NCBI GenBank assembly: GCA_023078555.1
Contig: CM041199.1
Location: forward strand, 7,941,315 to 8,005,314
Direction: 5' to 3'
DNA: 64,000 bases
Source of the DNA: Ulva prolifera
Lineage: Eukaryota; Chlorophyta; Ulvophyceae; Ulvales; Ulvaceae
Shown here: positions 36,065 to 48,184 of the stretch, one piece after another
Numbering within the stretch: position 1 is the first letter of the stretch
Layout: each line of letters starts with the position of its first letter
Notes under the pieces: model-generated
Seen by the model: the letters and a program-made list of their open reading frames with translations, nothing else
Told to the model about the DNA's origin: nothing
Databases searched by the model: none
Made by a program: the position numbers and the translations under genes

Positions 36065-39000
36065 CAAGGCAGAGTGTAATGCTGTAGAGCAGCACTGCAT
36101 GCAGAGGGGGAGGGGGGTGGGTGGTGCGGTGATGCAGAATTCTGTGAAGGCACACCAGCAAGCACTCAGTGCAATTGCTGTGGAGCAGCACTGTTCTGAC
36201 AGCGAGGGGTGGGTGGTGCGGTGATGCAGAATTCTGTGAAGGCACACCAGCAAGCACTCAGTGCAATTGCTGAGGAGCAGCACTGTTCTGACAGCGAGGG
36301 GTGGGTGGTGCGGTGATGCAGAATTCTGTGAAGGCACACCAGCAAGCACTCAGTGCAATTGCTGAGGAGCAGCACTGTTCTGACAGCGAGGGGTGGGTGG
36401 TGCGGCGATGCAGCATTCTGTGAAGGCACGCCAGCAAGCACGCAGTGCAATTGCTGTGGAGCAGCACTGTTCTGACAGCGAGGGGTGGGTGGTGCGGCGA
36501 TGCAGCATTCTGTGAAGGCACACCAGCAAGCACGCAGTGCAATTGCTGTGGAGCAGCACTGTTCTGAAAGCGAGGGGTGGGTGGTGCGGCGATGCAGCAT
36601 TCTGTGAAGGCACACCAGCAAGCACTCAGTGCAATTGCTGAGGAGCAGCACTGTTCTGACAGCGGGGGGTGGGTGGTGCGGGGATGCAGAATTCTGTGAA
36701 GGCACGCCAGCAAGCACGCAGTGCAATTGCTGTGGAGCAGCACTGTTCTGCCATCGAGGGGTGGGTGGTGCGGCGATGCAGCATTCTGTGAAGGCACACC
36801 AGCAAGCACGCAGTGCAATTGCTGTGGAGCAGCACTGTTCTGACAGCGAGGGGTGGGTGGTGCGGCGATGCAGCATTCTGTGAAGGCACACCAGCAAGCA
36901 CGCAGTGCAATTGCTGTGGAGCAGCACTGTTCTGAAAGCGAGGGGTGGGTGGTGCGGCGATGCAGCATTCTGTGAAGGCACACCAGCAAGCACTCAGTGC
37001 AATTGCTGAGGAGCAGCACTGTTCTGACAGCGGGGGGTGGGTGGTGCGGGGATGCAGAATTCTGTGAAGGCACGCCAGCAAGCACGCAGTGCAATTGCTG
37101 TGGAGCAGCACTGTTCTGCCATCGAGGGGTGGGTGGTGCGGCGATGCAGCATTCTGTGAAGGCACACCAGCAAGCACGCAGTGCAATTGCTGTGGAGCAG
37201 CACTGTTCTGACAGCGAGGGGTGGGTGGTGCGGTGATGCAGCATTCTGTGAAGGCACACCAGCAAGCACTCAGTGCAATTGCTGAGGAGCAGCACTGTTC
37301 TGACAGCGAGGGGTGGGTGGTGCGGTGATGCAGAATTCTGTGAAGGCACACCAGCAAGCACTCAGTGCAATTGCTGTGGAGTAGCACTGTTCTGACAGCG
37401 AGGGGTGGGTGGTGCGGTGATGCAGAATTCTGTGAAGGCACACCAGCAAGCACTCAGTGCAATTGCTGAGGAGCAGCACTGTTCTGACAGCGAGGGGTGG
37501 GTGGTGCGGTGATGCAGAATTCTGTGAAGGCACACCAGCAAGCACTCAGTGCAATTGCTGAGGAGCAGCACTGTTCTGACAGCGAGGGGTGGGTGGTGCG
37601 GTGATGCAGAATTCTGTGAAGGCACACCAGCAAGCACTCAGTGCAATTGCTGAGGAGCAGCACTGTTCTGACAGCGAGGGGTGGGTGGTGCGGCGATGCA
37701 GCATTCTGTGAAGGCACGCCAGCAAGCACGCAGTGCAATTGCTGTGGAGCAGCACTGTTCTGACAGCGGGGGGTGGGTGGTGCGGGGATGCAGAATTCTG
37801 TGAAGGCACGCCAGCAAGCACGCAGTGCAATTGCTGTGGAGCAGCACTGTTCTGCCATCGAGGGGTGGGTGGTGCGGCGATGCAGCATTCTGTGAAGGCA
37901 CACCAGCAAGCACGCAGTGCAATTGCTGTGGAGCAGCACTGTTCTGACAGCGAGGGGTGGGTGGTGCGGTGATGCAGCATTCTGTGAAGGCACACCAGCA
38001 AGCACTCAGTGCAATTGCTGAGGAGCAGCACTGTTCTGACAGCGAGGGGTGGGTGGTGCGGTGATGCAGAATTCTGTGAAGGCACACCAGCAAGCACTCA
38101 GTGCAATTGCTGTGGAGTAGCACTGTTCTGACAGCGAGGGGTGGGTGGTGCGGTGATGCAGAATTCTGTGAAGGCACACCAGCAAGCACTCAGTGCAATT
38201 GCTGAGGAGCAGCACTGTTCTGACAGCGAGGGGTGGGTGGTGCGGTGATGCAGAATTCTGTGAAGGCACACCAGCAAGCACTCAGTGCAATTGCTGAGGA
38301 GCAGCACTGTTCTGACAGCGAGGGGTGGGTGGTGCGGTGATGCAGAATTCTGTGAAGGCACACCAGCAAGCACTCAGTGCAATTGCTGAGGAGCAGCACT
38401 GTTCTGACAGCGAGGGGTGGGTGGTGCGGCGATGCAGCATTCTGTGAAGGCACGCCAGCAAGCACGCAGTGCAATTGCTGTGGAGCAGCACTGTTCTGAC
38501 AGCGAGGGGTGGGTGGTGCGGCGATGCAGCATTCTGTGAAGGCACACCAGCAAGCACGCAGTGCAATTGCTGTGGAGCAGCACTGTTCTGAAAGCGAGGG
38601 GTGGGTGGTGCGGCGATGCAGCATTCTGTGAAGGCACACCAGCAAGCACTCAGTGCAATTGCTGAGGAGCAGCACTGTTCTGACAGCGGGGGGTGGGTGG
38701 TGCGGGGATGCAGAATTCTGTGAAGGCACGCCAGCAAGCACGCAGTGCAATTGCTGTGGAGCAGCACTGTTCTGCCATCGAGGGGTGGGTGGTGCGGCGA
38801 TGCAGCATTCTGTGAAGGCACACCAGCAAGCACTCAGTGCAATTGCTGTGGAGCAGCACTGTTCTGACAGCGAGGGGTGGGTGGTGCGGTGATGCAGAAT
38901 TCTGTGAAGGCACACCAGCAAGCACTCAGTGCAATTGCTGTGGAGCAGCACTGTTCTGACAGCGAGGGGTGGGTGGTGCGGTGATGCAGAATTCTGTGAA

Positions 39001-39529
39001 GGCACACCAGCAAGCACTCAGTGCAATTGCTGAGGAGCAGCACTGTTCTGACAGCGAGGGGTGGGTGGTGCGGTGATGCAGAATTCTGTGAAGGCACACC
39101 AGCAAGCACTCAGTGCAATTGCTGAGGAGCAGCACTGTTCTGACAGCGAGGGGTGGGTGGTGCGGTGATGCAGAATTCTGTGAAGGCACACCAGCAAGCA
39201 CTCAGTGCAATTGCTGTGGAGCAGCACTGTTCTGACAGCGAGGGGTGGGTGGTGCGGCGATGCAGCATTCTGTGAAGGCACACCAGCAAGCACGCAGTGC
39301 AATTGCTGTGGAGCAGCACTGTTCTGAAAGCGAGGGGTGGGTGGTGCGGCGATGCAGCATTCTGTGAAGGCACACCAGCAAGCACTCAGTGCAATTGCTG
39401 AGGAGCAGCACTGTTCTGACAGCGAGGGGTGGGTGGTGCGGTGATGCAGAATTCTGTGAAGGCACACCAGCAAGCACTCAGTGCAATTGCTGAGGAGCAG
39501 CACTGTTCTGACAGCGAGGGGTGGGTGGT
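36065..39529. repeat. 92-bp satellite array, about 37 units, with higher-order structure
   Basis: Units of 92 bases, recognisable by GATGCAGAATTCTGTGAAGG (or AGCATTC variant) and GTGCAATTGCTG every 92 bases. A marker variant (GCGGGGGGTGGG followed by GGGGATGCAG) occurs at about 36662, 37030, 37766 and 38686, i.e. spaced by 4, 8 and 10 units, so blocks of units were duplicated together. Minus-strand frames stay open for up to 367 codons only because the unit lacks stops; no protein is implied. Confidence 0.96.
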
Positions 39530-39929
39530 CCCACGTGCAGTGCACATATCTTGGCAGGCCGTTTGTATTCGACTCTGGATATGCTTTGTGCGTTGCTGGC
39601 CCTGTAGCCGGCTTGCTGTATCAGTGCATACTTCGTCGGAGCTGTAAGAGCGGTGAGGGCACGTGCAGTGATGTAGACCCTCCGGCTACGCTGGCATTAG
39701 CAGGTGTCGGCCAGCTACGGCACCAATTTTGTTGCATCATGACATTCGTAATTATCGGGAATGCTGTGTTGGTTGGCATGCCAGCAGTAATTGCTGTAAA
39801 AGCCATGCTGAGCCTGATAATTTGGTACACCTTCATGGCCACATGTGACCCTGTTTGTTGACACATAAGGCAGATGGTAGTGATGATAGTGAATAATTAG
39901 CAGCCTTCAGGATTGCATACTTGCTTTAT

Positions 39930-41620
39930 TGCCACATTTTTAGTAGTTCCGGCTGATCAAAGGCGAGCAAGCGTGCTGGTGGCAGCATGGGTATCTCCCA
40001 CGCGCGGCATGTTTCCATTGGCAGCGTTGTCAATGCCATCACCAACACATGTATATGCAATGGTGCAATGACGTGCGGAGCTCGCATGCGTTATGCGTAG
40101 AAATTGATCGTGTAGTCGCGATCGCACTAAAGCAGAGCTGGAACTGAGACAACGGCACAAGCAGCAGGGCCCCATGCAGCCACAACCACACTCTTGCGTG
40201 TTTTTCCGTTGTCTGGTTCATGTAACCCAGCTCTTCACGATGCTGAACCTGAGAATACCGCTGGTCTGCTCTGCATTGGATGCCTGTAGACACGCTGCGC
40301 AATGGTCGTAATTCGGGCCAGGCGGGCGGTTTGCAGTCCAAATTGCTTCTCTCACACGCGATCTCACATTTGATATTTCAATCCAAGCTATACGAGCATC
40401 TTCTGGACCTGCAATACCTTTTGCCTGCGAAGCGCAGTGTAAGGCAGTACGACGAGATGTTGACCGTGAGACTCGGACAATGCGCCAGCCCAATCACGAT
40501 ACAGTTATGTGTAGCTAATCTTATATCTATAACGATCAATAATGTACCTGCGTAAGCCTCGACTTCTGTTGTCTCTGGACTTGCTGTCGCTCGGCTGCGG
40601 ACGACGTCAAGCGGCGGTGCACCATGCAGCGGCTGAAGTCGGGGCCAAGCCGTGCATAATTGAGCCATGGATTCTAGAGGTTTTCTTCTTCTACGTGTGC
40701 GCTTGCCTGCCGTGTCTGTCGCAGCCCCAGGTCCATTCGTGACGGCACGCCATGTGCCGTGACCGCTCAGCGCCCCCTTCAGTTTGCCAACCTTTGCCTT
40801 CGTGCGCCTCTGGTAAAAACAAGTTTATCTGAAGAGTCACCTGAATGGCCAGGGCGGAAGGCAGTAGCTGCTGGTCGCTCCTGCAATTGTTGACTTCTAG
40901 GGCCTTGCGCTTTGTGCCAGACACCGCCACACTCCTGCCACAAACCGGAATGTAGCAAACGAGGGACACACAATCATGACCGCATTGTGCGCAGCCAACA
41001 GCCGCTGAACAACTGGTGTCAACTGTGCAGCGGTGCAGCCTCCCTTGTCTCCCGTGATAGGATGGTATACCATCGTATCCCCTGCATGGCCATGCATGTG
41101 CGGTGGCGTTGCAGGCGATGCAATCTGGCCTCGAAATGCATTGCACAAGTCCATAACATGCCCACGTGTTTCCATACTAACCCCACCTTGTAGAAACTTC
41201 CCACAAGCATGATGTCCATTGAATGTATGTGTCCGCATGTCATGTGAGTGTATGGTCATATGGTCTCATGTTCAGGCAGTGTGCTTGCAGCACCGCGAAT
41301 GATGCGCGGTGGTGCAAGCACACTTTCAGTTTTTGATGTTAAGGTATTGTCAAGCAATGTATATGTAATGTGAGATTAACCCATAGCATCGGGATGTGTT
41401 CATGCAAGTGGTAGCTTGGCATGTGTTTGGTATTATGGTCCGCTGCTGCTGTACCACTTTTACTCACACTTGCGTCGGCGAGTTGGTCTAGTGATCTCCT
41501 TCGCAGGCCCGTCACACCTCCTCGGATGGAGGACGTTTCAGTGACAGCTGTGCCCGAATCCGTCCTTGCCACTGTGAGCACTGGAGAGTGAGGTCGAGTT
41601 GCTAAGGGGGTTCCTATCAA
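39930..41620 (-). CDS. Possible intron-containing gene of the nested element (unrecognised)
   Basis: A minus-strand series of exon-like frames begins 46 bases inside the right terminus. The first (41620 to about 41471) starts MIGTPLATRPHSPVLTVART and leaves at a good donor, GTGAGTAAAAG. Others are 40897-41259 (MVYHPITGDKGGCTAAQLTP, HNAVMIVCPSFATF), about 40842-40928 (SVAVSGTKRKALEVNNC, between CAG and GTGACT), 40550-40668 (VVRSRATASPETTEVEAYA) and about 40218-40430. No domain was recognised. Position and orientation are those expected of a CACTA gene promoted from one end. Exon joins are inference. Confidence 0.3.
41278..41324. repeat. Subterminal 20-bp-arm hairpin, nested element
   Basis: Arms AGTGTGCTTGCAGCACCGCG and its reverse complement (one mismatch) around the loop AATGATG, about 340 bases from the right end. 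Confidence 0.9.
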
Positions 41621-41646
41621 GGTGACTGATTGAGGTCCCTATAAGA

Positions 41647-41666
41647 AGTGTTCAGTCGTGCTAGTG
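41647..41666 (-). repeat. Right terminal inverted repeat of nested element
   Basis: Reads CACTAGCACGACTGAACACT inward on the minus strand, followed outside by the CGT duplication at 41667-41669. Confidence 0.95.
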
Positions 41667-44353
41667 CGTGGCCCGAGGGTTGCAGCAAGGCAACTTATCT
41701 AATGCTTGTACAGCCAGAAAGTGGTTTGTGCCAACACATTCCGGATGACGGGTTGACCTGTACTTTGTGATCCTTTTGAACACCTGCATACATCTCTCCA
41801 ACCACCACTCTGCCGCAAAGGCTGTGGGACCACAATGGCGCGCCTGGTCCGCCACATGTGCCATGCAAGTGTGTAGCTGGAATGTCATCAGCTCATTCAT
41901 CCCAAAATGCTCTTGCACGAGAGCCGAGTATCAGAATAGTTCTTGCTGGGCTGCATCGATGTACTTTTCTTGATGTTGGCAAAACTGATGCCGCATGAAG
42001 TATACGGTTGCAGATCTCAAGTGACCCCACATCTCCAAGATGCTGGCGTCGATCCCGGATTCGTGCAAAGCGTAGGCTGCTACTGTGTCCGCCCATGTCA
42101 TCTTGTCTTCCATCGTCAAATTGGACCCACTGCATAGCCAAAGACCTAGTCAATGCAGCGGTCGGCGCTACATAAGTGCTTGTGTTGGGCAAGGTGTCAA
42201 AAATGGCACCACATGCTAGTGTAAGCCGGCGCACTGTATCAAGTCCGGCAAAGCTGCAGTGTAGCAGCTGGTGCCTTGTAGTTCAACCACTTTTGCCTTG
42301 ATAAATGCCTTCTGGTCAGCTGTGAGTATGATGTCATTCCCAAATGCCAGGGGCACCTTTCCCGAGCGAGCCATAAGCGCCCAGAAACCTTGGATCAAGC
42401 CGTTTGCAAATGCGTGTGCCACAGGAACACGGTGCATAGTGGATGCCCTGCACGGAACAAAAATCCTTGAAGAATTCGTGCTGGGTACAAGGCAACAACA
42501 TACAAAGGGCTGGTTATCCATGAAATGAGGCTTCTGAGCAACTGTATGACACTGTCTCGGCACACGCTAGCAGACTGTTGCCGAAAATAAAACTTCCCAT
42601 TCTTGACCCGTTCCACATCACCGCGGAACAGACAAATCGATGTGGACACATCTGTGAGGTTGGACGCACCTGTAGTACGGTAACCGACTGAACTCACACC
42701 TCCCGTTACGCGCAATCTGTAGGTGGCGATTGTTGCGTCGAGTATTGAAAGCTGTGTAAACCTTCTCATACACTGCACATGCACACTGTGCACCTCACCG
42801 CACGGAAGTCACGGAGAGGAACCCCACAAAGAAATTCTAATCATGTGCGGCACATGCTACATCAGTGCACTGCAAATGTGGGAACAACAAATTCATGTGC
42901 GTACATGTGCGTCTAGTGAGGAGACAGTGAGTGATCAGAGCCGTGCCTGCTTGTTTGGCAGCAGTGGTGCTGTTGTCTCCCAACGCCTGTAGCCGATGTC
43001 GGAGAGTGTTAGTATACCACTCTTGCTCCTCCGTGGTGTACCTTTCCGCAGCTTCGGCCAACTATTCGTCTAGCACATCATCGATGAGAATATCTGTTGC
43101 AGCCTTCTTGCTGAAATTGCCGTCTTGGTCTTCATAAGTAAAACTCATTCTGTTCAGTCATCTTGCTGAGGCGGGTTTGGTCATGCTCCATGACAGGTTT
43201 CTGATATTGTGCCTGTTGGGAGACACCTCCGTATGCTGTAGCCTTCAGCGTCACAGAACTCGGAGTGCCATCTTCGTTGGGTCGTTCGACTCTTAGAGGC
43301 CAGGAGCGTACACCGTGGACAACCGGTGAATGCAGCTGCACCTGCAGTGCGTCGCATCTTAGCAGCAAATCGTGTATCGCCATGAAGAGCCACCACAACA
43401 AGATACCACTGCTCCTGCAATGTAGGCGGCACGGCTGCGGCGGCCTCTCGAGCCGCTGCATCTGCTAATGTGGCGGTCTGCAAGCGCTCATTTGCTGCTT
43501 GAGCAGCTTGTCGCTTGAGGTGGCTTCCGGGGTGTGCATCTGCAAGTGACTTGCATGTAGTATGTGCTTCATCGGCACCGAGTAGCTCTGCATGCTTTTG
43601 CTCTGCCTCCAGGTGCAGCGGGTGTGGGGCATCCCAGAGCATCGGAGTCCCATCAATTCCTACACCGTGCGTAGCAAGGTCAATTGAAAAAGCTGATACG
43701 GGACATTGATCAAGTCATGCGGATCAGGCACACCAAAGCAAGCGCCACGTCATGAGTGTTAGAGCACACTACACAAGCATAAACACAAGTGTATTCACTA
43801 AAGAGCAAGAGGGGCATACTTTCACCATCACTAGAGGGAGCGTGCATGACGAGGAAATCCACTGTCCTCCTCAGTATGTGGTTGAGGTTGGAGGGCTCTG
43901 CAGGCCCTTCTATGATGATCAACGGAGCCACATCCCTGCCTGTTTGGACAAGATGAGCCGGTAAGTCCTCACATTTCACCGCAAGAACGGTTGCAACGCG
44001 ACTCCCCCAATTTAGCAGCTGCACCCCATCTCCACCTACACTGATCATCAACGTGTTTACGTCCGCTGCAGTCAATGCACCAGCGCAGTCCTTGTCAAGA
44101 TCCTTGTATTTTTGAGACCCGTAGAATGTCGCCGGATTATCGGTAGTTCGGTGGGCCTTCGCCTTGATGGCACTGTGCAGCTCTGGGTCCTCAAGAAACT
44201 TGGCTGCGGCTCTGCCAACGCCCAGACCCCATAACCTGCACACACGAAGCTCCACCGTATGCTCTTCCCGAACTGCCTAGATATAACTGAGGCGCACGGA
44301 ACCCAGAGACCCCCGGAGTGCGGACAGTGATGAGGAGAGACATGGGCCCCCCG

Positions 44354-44389
44354 GATCCCGTCGCATGCGCCGGCGCATGCGACGGGATC
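44354..44389. repeat. 36-bp perfect palindrome in element A
   Basis: Each 18-base arm is GATCCCGTCGCATGCGCC or its complement, with no loop. It lies in the intron between the 43710-44255 and 44662-44865 transposase exons. Element B keeps only one arm (61893 onward), having lost about 27 bases. Confidence 0.95.
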
Positions 44390-46549
44390 GAGGGCGAGAC
44401 ATACTGAGTTGATATGAGAAACCTGACACTAGAGAGTTATGAGGAGGTAGCGGATACATGAGACACGGAGAGAAACCGCATAGATGAGATATACTAGAGA
44501 GGACAGCCGCGGAGGATAAAGACAGCAGACACTAGACCAGATGAGACCCAAGATGACAGCAAACAAAAAGAGGTAAGATGAGAGACAGGCCGACAAAAAA
44601 GGACCTTCGGAGTCAAGCACGGAAGACAAACTGGATGACACATGAGGATAGCGAAATGGCATCACCTTTTAGACGCCTGTAAGTGTCCTTTGCCAGCCTT
44701 GAAACGGCGTCCAAGGCGGCAGTGTTGGCACACATCATCTTTGTGTGCTTGCCATTCGTTCTTCTTGATTAACGGGAAGACATGGCAACAGTGCTTAGTT
44801 GGGCACATATGATATTCAAAGGCTGCAGCTGGTGGCACGTGCACCGCGGCCTTTAATTCATGCAAGCTCCTGCACTACAGATGATGAGTCAAAGACAACA
44901 TGTAATTTGTAATGACCGCATTAATATTGCCAGCAATCCGCGCTTGGTCAAGCTGTCTATGTGGGCCAGAAACGTACGTTGGACCTGCATATCCTTCAGG
45001 CATCGCTTCTGAGATCAGTTTGCATAGCATGTCGGCTCGGTCATCATGTATGGAACCTGTCTTGACACGGAACAGTGCATAGCTGTACTGCTCAACCGTG
45101 TACTTGCACCCCGGATACAGTGGCTTGTCCAACTTCTCCCTGCACCAAGCTCCACCGCCAGCTTCCTTTTCTTGCTCGTGCTCTTCAGCATCATCGGCCA
45201 GCAGGTTCGGAAGCCCGTGTGCATGAAAGAATTCTTCCGCATCAAGCGGGTCGTCGTGCACACCGTCCTCCTGCTCCTCGAATTCCAGTCCCCCTCGCAT
45301 GCGGAAGTCATCGGCGCATCCCATGCCACAAGCCTCGACTCCCTGCAACGCAGCTGACTACTCATACAATCTGCATAGACTTGGCATCTTTGACAAGGGC
45401 AGACTTGTTGCCGGCTACAGTAGCATGAGTACCTTCAAGCAGTCTATCACTTCATTTGGAATGGCTTTACCACCTGATTCATCCCCAAGGAAACACTGCA
45501 GCATATGTGATGCAATCTCTTCAACCGAAAGGTCGGCCAATGCAGCCGAGGGATTTTGTGCACGGTCAACGTGTTGGCGATCTTGTGGAATTCCTGCAAG
45601 CACGGCAGGCGCACTCAGGTGTGCAGGCGCCATCTGCCACTCCTCTGATGACTCATGAACGATCAGCAAGGTACAATACCCCTCAAGATCGTACCATTCA
45701 TCGAACCTTGTTGTTGAGACGCGTCGTAGCCGTCGTCTTGCGAACGACAAGGCTGAGCATGATCAGCACCATGATGCGACTGGCGACATTTAAATTTGAG
45801 TCGTCGAGCTTGAGCTCTCGCCCGGGCCTGGTTTTCATCTCTGATGATGTCTTCGTTGTCTTCGAGTCTGGTCGTGCATCTGAGCCCACCTGGTATCGGT
45901 TCTTGCTTCTCGAAGTGATACCTCAATCTCTTGCGAGTACGAGTTCTTTCCAGACAATCAGGACACTGATATATACCATTCGCGGCCGGGACAGAACGAC
46001 GCTGCACATCAAGCCGTTTCGAAGTGAAGTATGTACCAGACATAATTTCACACGAGCGTATCTCGGCGGACAAACAATGCGATCCTTAATATGCAGTGCA
46101 GTGACAGTATGTTGGGCCGATGTACGTGAACCGCCCGTATTGCAGGCCGTGTTAGGCAGATCGTTGACGCCTGCACACTTGGCATCCACGACTCGGCGAC
46201 CGTGCATCGCAAATACACGTCGCGTGCATGATCAACTTCCATTCACATCCACATCACGTTCGTTCAAAGATCAATAAGTCCAAACGTGGCCTCTATTGAG
46301 TGGCATCTGCAGTGGCACCCATTGCCCCTCCGGTATACAAGTCATCAAGCCCTTTTCAGACGGCTTGAAACAAGCAGGGCACATGCACGCGCCGGCCAAT
46401 CTGACCCTTTCCAACTTCTGGAATCTGAGGCTGGCTTTCCAGGTGAGCGCCAGACTCGCGATTTGCCCTTTGCAAACCCAAGGGCATAATGTGGTCTCCG
46501 AGTGAAGGGCCGTGCCAAGAAGGACCAGATCCCCGGTCCCTAGGCCTCA

Positions 46550-46565
46550 CGAGATTCCTGTAGTG
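46550..46565 (-). repeat. Right terminal inverted repeat of element A
   Basis: Reads CACTACAGGAATCTCG inward, one mismatch (base 12) to the element B left end. It gives the position where B should end, about 78 bases beyond the window. Confidence 0.9.
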
Positions 46566-47587
46566 TATACTAAAGTCATACCTTGTATCATTCTTCAAGT
46601 GAGCATGTCGGAAGTTGCGCAAGGGCGATGATGCCTGCGACTGTTGCTTGCTAACAAAGATACGCCAGCCCAGGAGTGAAAGAATCGCCTACGATTCACT
46701 CCACATGATACAGCAATACCCACAGCCTGAGATTAAATGATTCTTCAGGCGCCCTAGTCTTCAAGCTACGTTGCAATGAACACGTCGGTGCGCCCACACA
46801 AGCGGTACACGTACGACGTCGACCTGATGTCATCGCTATAGCACTCCAAGGCCTTGCGACAGCACAGTTGATTGGTCATACATTTGTGCTCATGATGCAA
46901 TGTTTGGAACTTAACAGCTCACACATGGAGATTGCGCCTGCACTGGCGAGCGTTCTCGCCGCACAGCGAATGCACGCATGCATGCATAAACAGCATGGCC
47001 GTATGTTTGGCGTTTGTGGACCCACCGATGCACGCAAGGCTGACAGTCCCAGGCCTCCACAGCACAGATCTCACGGTGCCTTCTGGCGCTAGCATGAACC
47101 CCACATGATTTACGACACCGAAAGCAGAGCAGCAACGGCGGTATATATGCTGACATGCCTTATAATACCTATAGCTATAGCTAGCAGCAAATGTACTACA
47201 TTTAGTACACAGCATTTAGTACACAGCATCGCCATGACACAATCGGACCGCGTCAGTCAGTGGAGTAAGTTGTATGCATGCTGTCAACCTTTACTGCCTC
47301 TCAGCCGCTGCATGGCCATCTCAGTGGCTGCTTGACGCTGTCCTTTCCATAATGGTTGCAAGGCCTGGTTGTTGCCGCCGTTGTAGCTAGAACGCAGTTG
47401 AGACTTCACCTATAAACACTCTGCATCCAAAGTCTGTACTGCAGCCACAGGGGCGATGCTGTGCCTATAGTACTGCGTTATGAACTTAAAGGAAGCTAGG
47501 CCATTCTGTGAGCATCGGCCCGGCCACCTCAAGTCTGGAGGCGCTCCGCCGGGCAAAATCGTCTACGCACATAGGCTACAGCAAGAT

Positions 47588-48006
47588 AGGAGCACCCGGG
47601 TGATCCAGGAATCAAGGTGCGCATGAAGTGGGTGCGCATAGCCATGTGAAACCGAAAATCGCTCGGATTCCGATCTAAAGGCCTTTATAGTATTTATTGA
47701 GGTGTATGCCGTCCTAAGACGTGCCGAGAGTGAAGATTGGCGGCATATACGACCCGCGGCAATACTGCAGAGAGCTTCCCTGCGCACCTTGAGGGGTGCG
47801 CACAGGTACAGGTGCGCACGGTGCACGTGCGCGTTGTTGTGAACAATGTTATACTGGAAGGGAACGACGTCGTTTTAGGGCTAACATGTAAGAAGGTGTG
47901 TAGACGGGCTTTGTCGAGTGATTTGGGTCCGTGAAAGCAATGATGCAGCTTGCAGCCTTCCAGCTGGCGCACCTGGGTGGGTGCGCAATCGTGACAGGTG
48001 CGCCCC
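47588..48006. repeat. Cluster of GGTGCGCA motifs, both orientations
   Basis: At least eight occurrences of GGTGCGCA/TGCGCACC-like octamers within about 420 bases, some as close inverted pairs. A similar cluster is at 50357-50485, and related GTGCGCG words open the dispersed repeat at 23139/51593. Confidence 0.6.
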
Positions 48007-48147
48007 CCGCGAGCGCTTGTCTGACACTGGTGTCTGCGTCTCGCGATACCCAGGTCTCCAAACGGTATGAGCCGTGGTATTGCTGGTTTTTCTTTCGTGC
48101 GAGATTGCCGTGACTGTCCTGGTCACCGCAGATGTTGTTGTTGTCAA

Positions 48148-48184
48148 GTGCGTGCCTCCAGTGCGTGCCTCCAGTGCGTGCCTA
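48148..48184 (+). repeat. 13-bp minisatellite, about 3 units
   Basis: GTGCGTGCCTCCA twice, then GTGCGTGCCTAC. Confidence 0.9.

Larger units (their letters stand above)
31826..41666. mobile_element. Nested CACTA element, third family (9,841 bp)
   Basis: Starts CACTAGCACGATTGAACACT and ends with the reverse complement of CACTAGCACGACTGAACACT: a 20-bp terminal inverted repeat with one mismatch. It is flanked by a 3-bp CGT duplication, and the paralogous empty site in element B confirms both ends to the base. A subterminal inverted motif, GTCACTAGGAGC, is at 31889-31900 with its reverse complement at 32128-32139. The interior holds a 33-G tract, a 92-bp satellite and several palindromes. No TNP2 transposase was recognised, so it is probably non-autonomous or strongly diverged. 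Confidence 0.93.
30840..46073 (-). pseudogene. CACTA TNP2 transposase, element A (interrupted and frameshifted)
   Basis: Family 2 transposase, same exon order as the copy at 58270-63589. Reading down the minus strand: finger exon ending at 46073 (QCPDCLERTRTRKRLRYHF); 44875-45348 (YPGCKYTVEQYSYALFRV); Cys-rich exon 44662-44865 (CPTKHCCHVFPLIKKNEWQA); 43710-44255 (MISVGGDGVQLLNWGSRVAT); TNP2 core 43181-43642 (HGDTRFAAKMRRTAG, FTGCPRCTL); 42216-42440 (HRVPVAHAFANGLIQGFWAL); 41670-42119 (ILEMWGHLRSATVYFMRHQF). The nested CACTA splits this last exon at 41667/31825. Downstream, a 31-bp snap-back insertion at 31454-31484 shifts the frame in the next exon. The gene is dead as a full-length transposase. 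Confidence 0.8.
25438..46565 (-). mobile_element. CACTA element A (family 2), with nested insertion
   Basis: Left end CACTTCAGGAAACTCG (25438-25453) and right end, read inward, CACTACAGGAATCTCG (46565-46550) form a 16-bp imperfect terminal inverted repeat that resembles the classical En/Spm CACTACAAG end. Homology to element B begins exactly at CACT. Flanking trinucleotides are GAT and TAT, an imperfect 3-bp target duplication. The genes read from right to left. Total length is 21,128 bp; without the nested element it is about 11.3 kb. The left CACTA has decayed to CACTT. The element also carries a 669-bp deletion and a frameshifting insertion, so it is defective. Confidence 0.9.

Noticed and set aside
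36166-39545. Long minus-strand open frames (up to 367 codons) in the 92-bp array
   Set aside because: They arise because the monomer lacks stops in the three minus frames; the product would be a shifting periodic peptide with no codon-level conservation.
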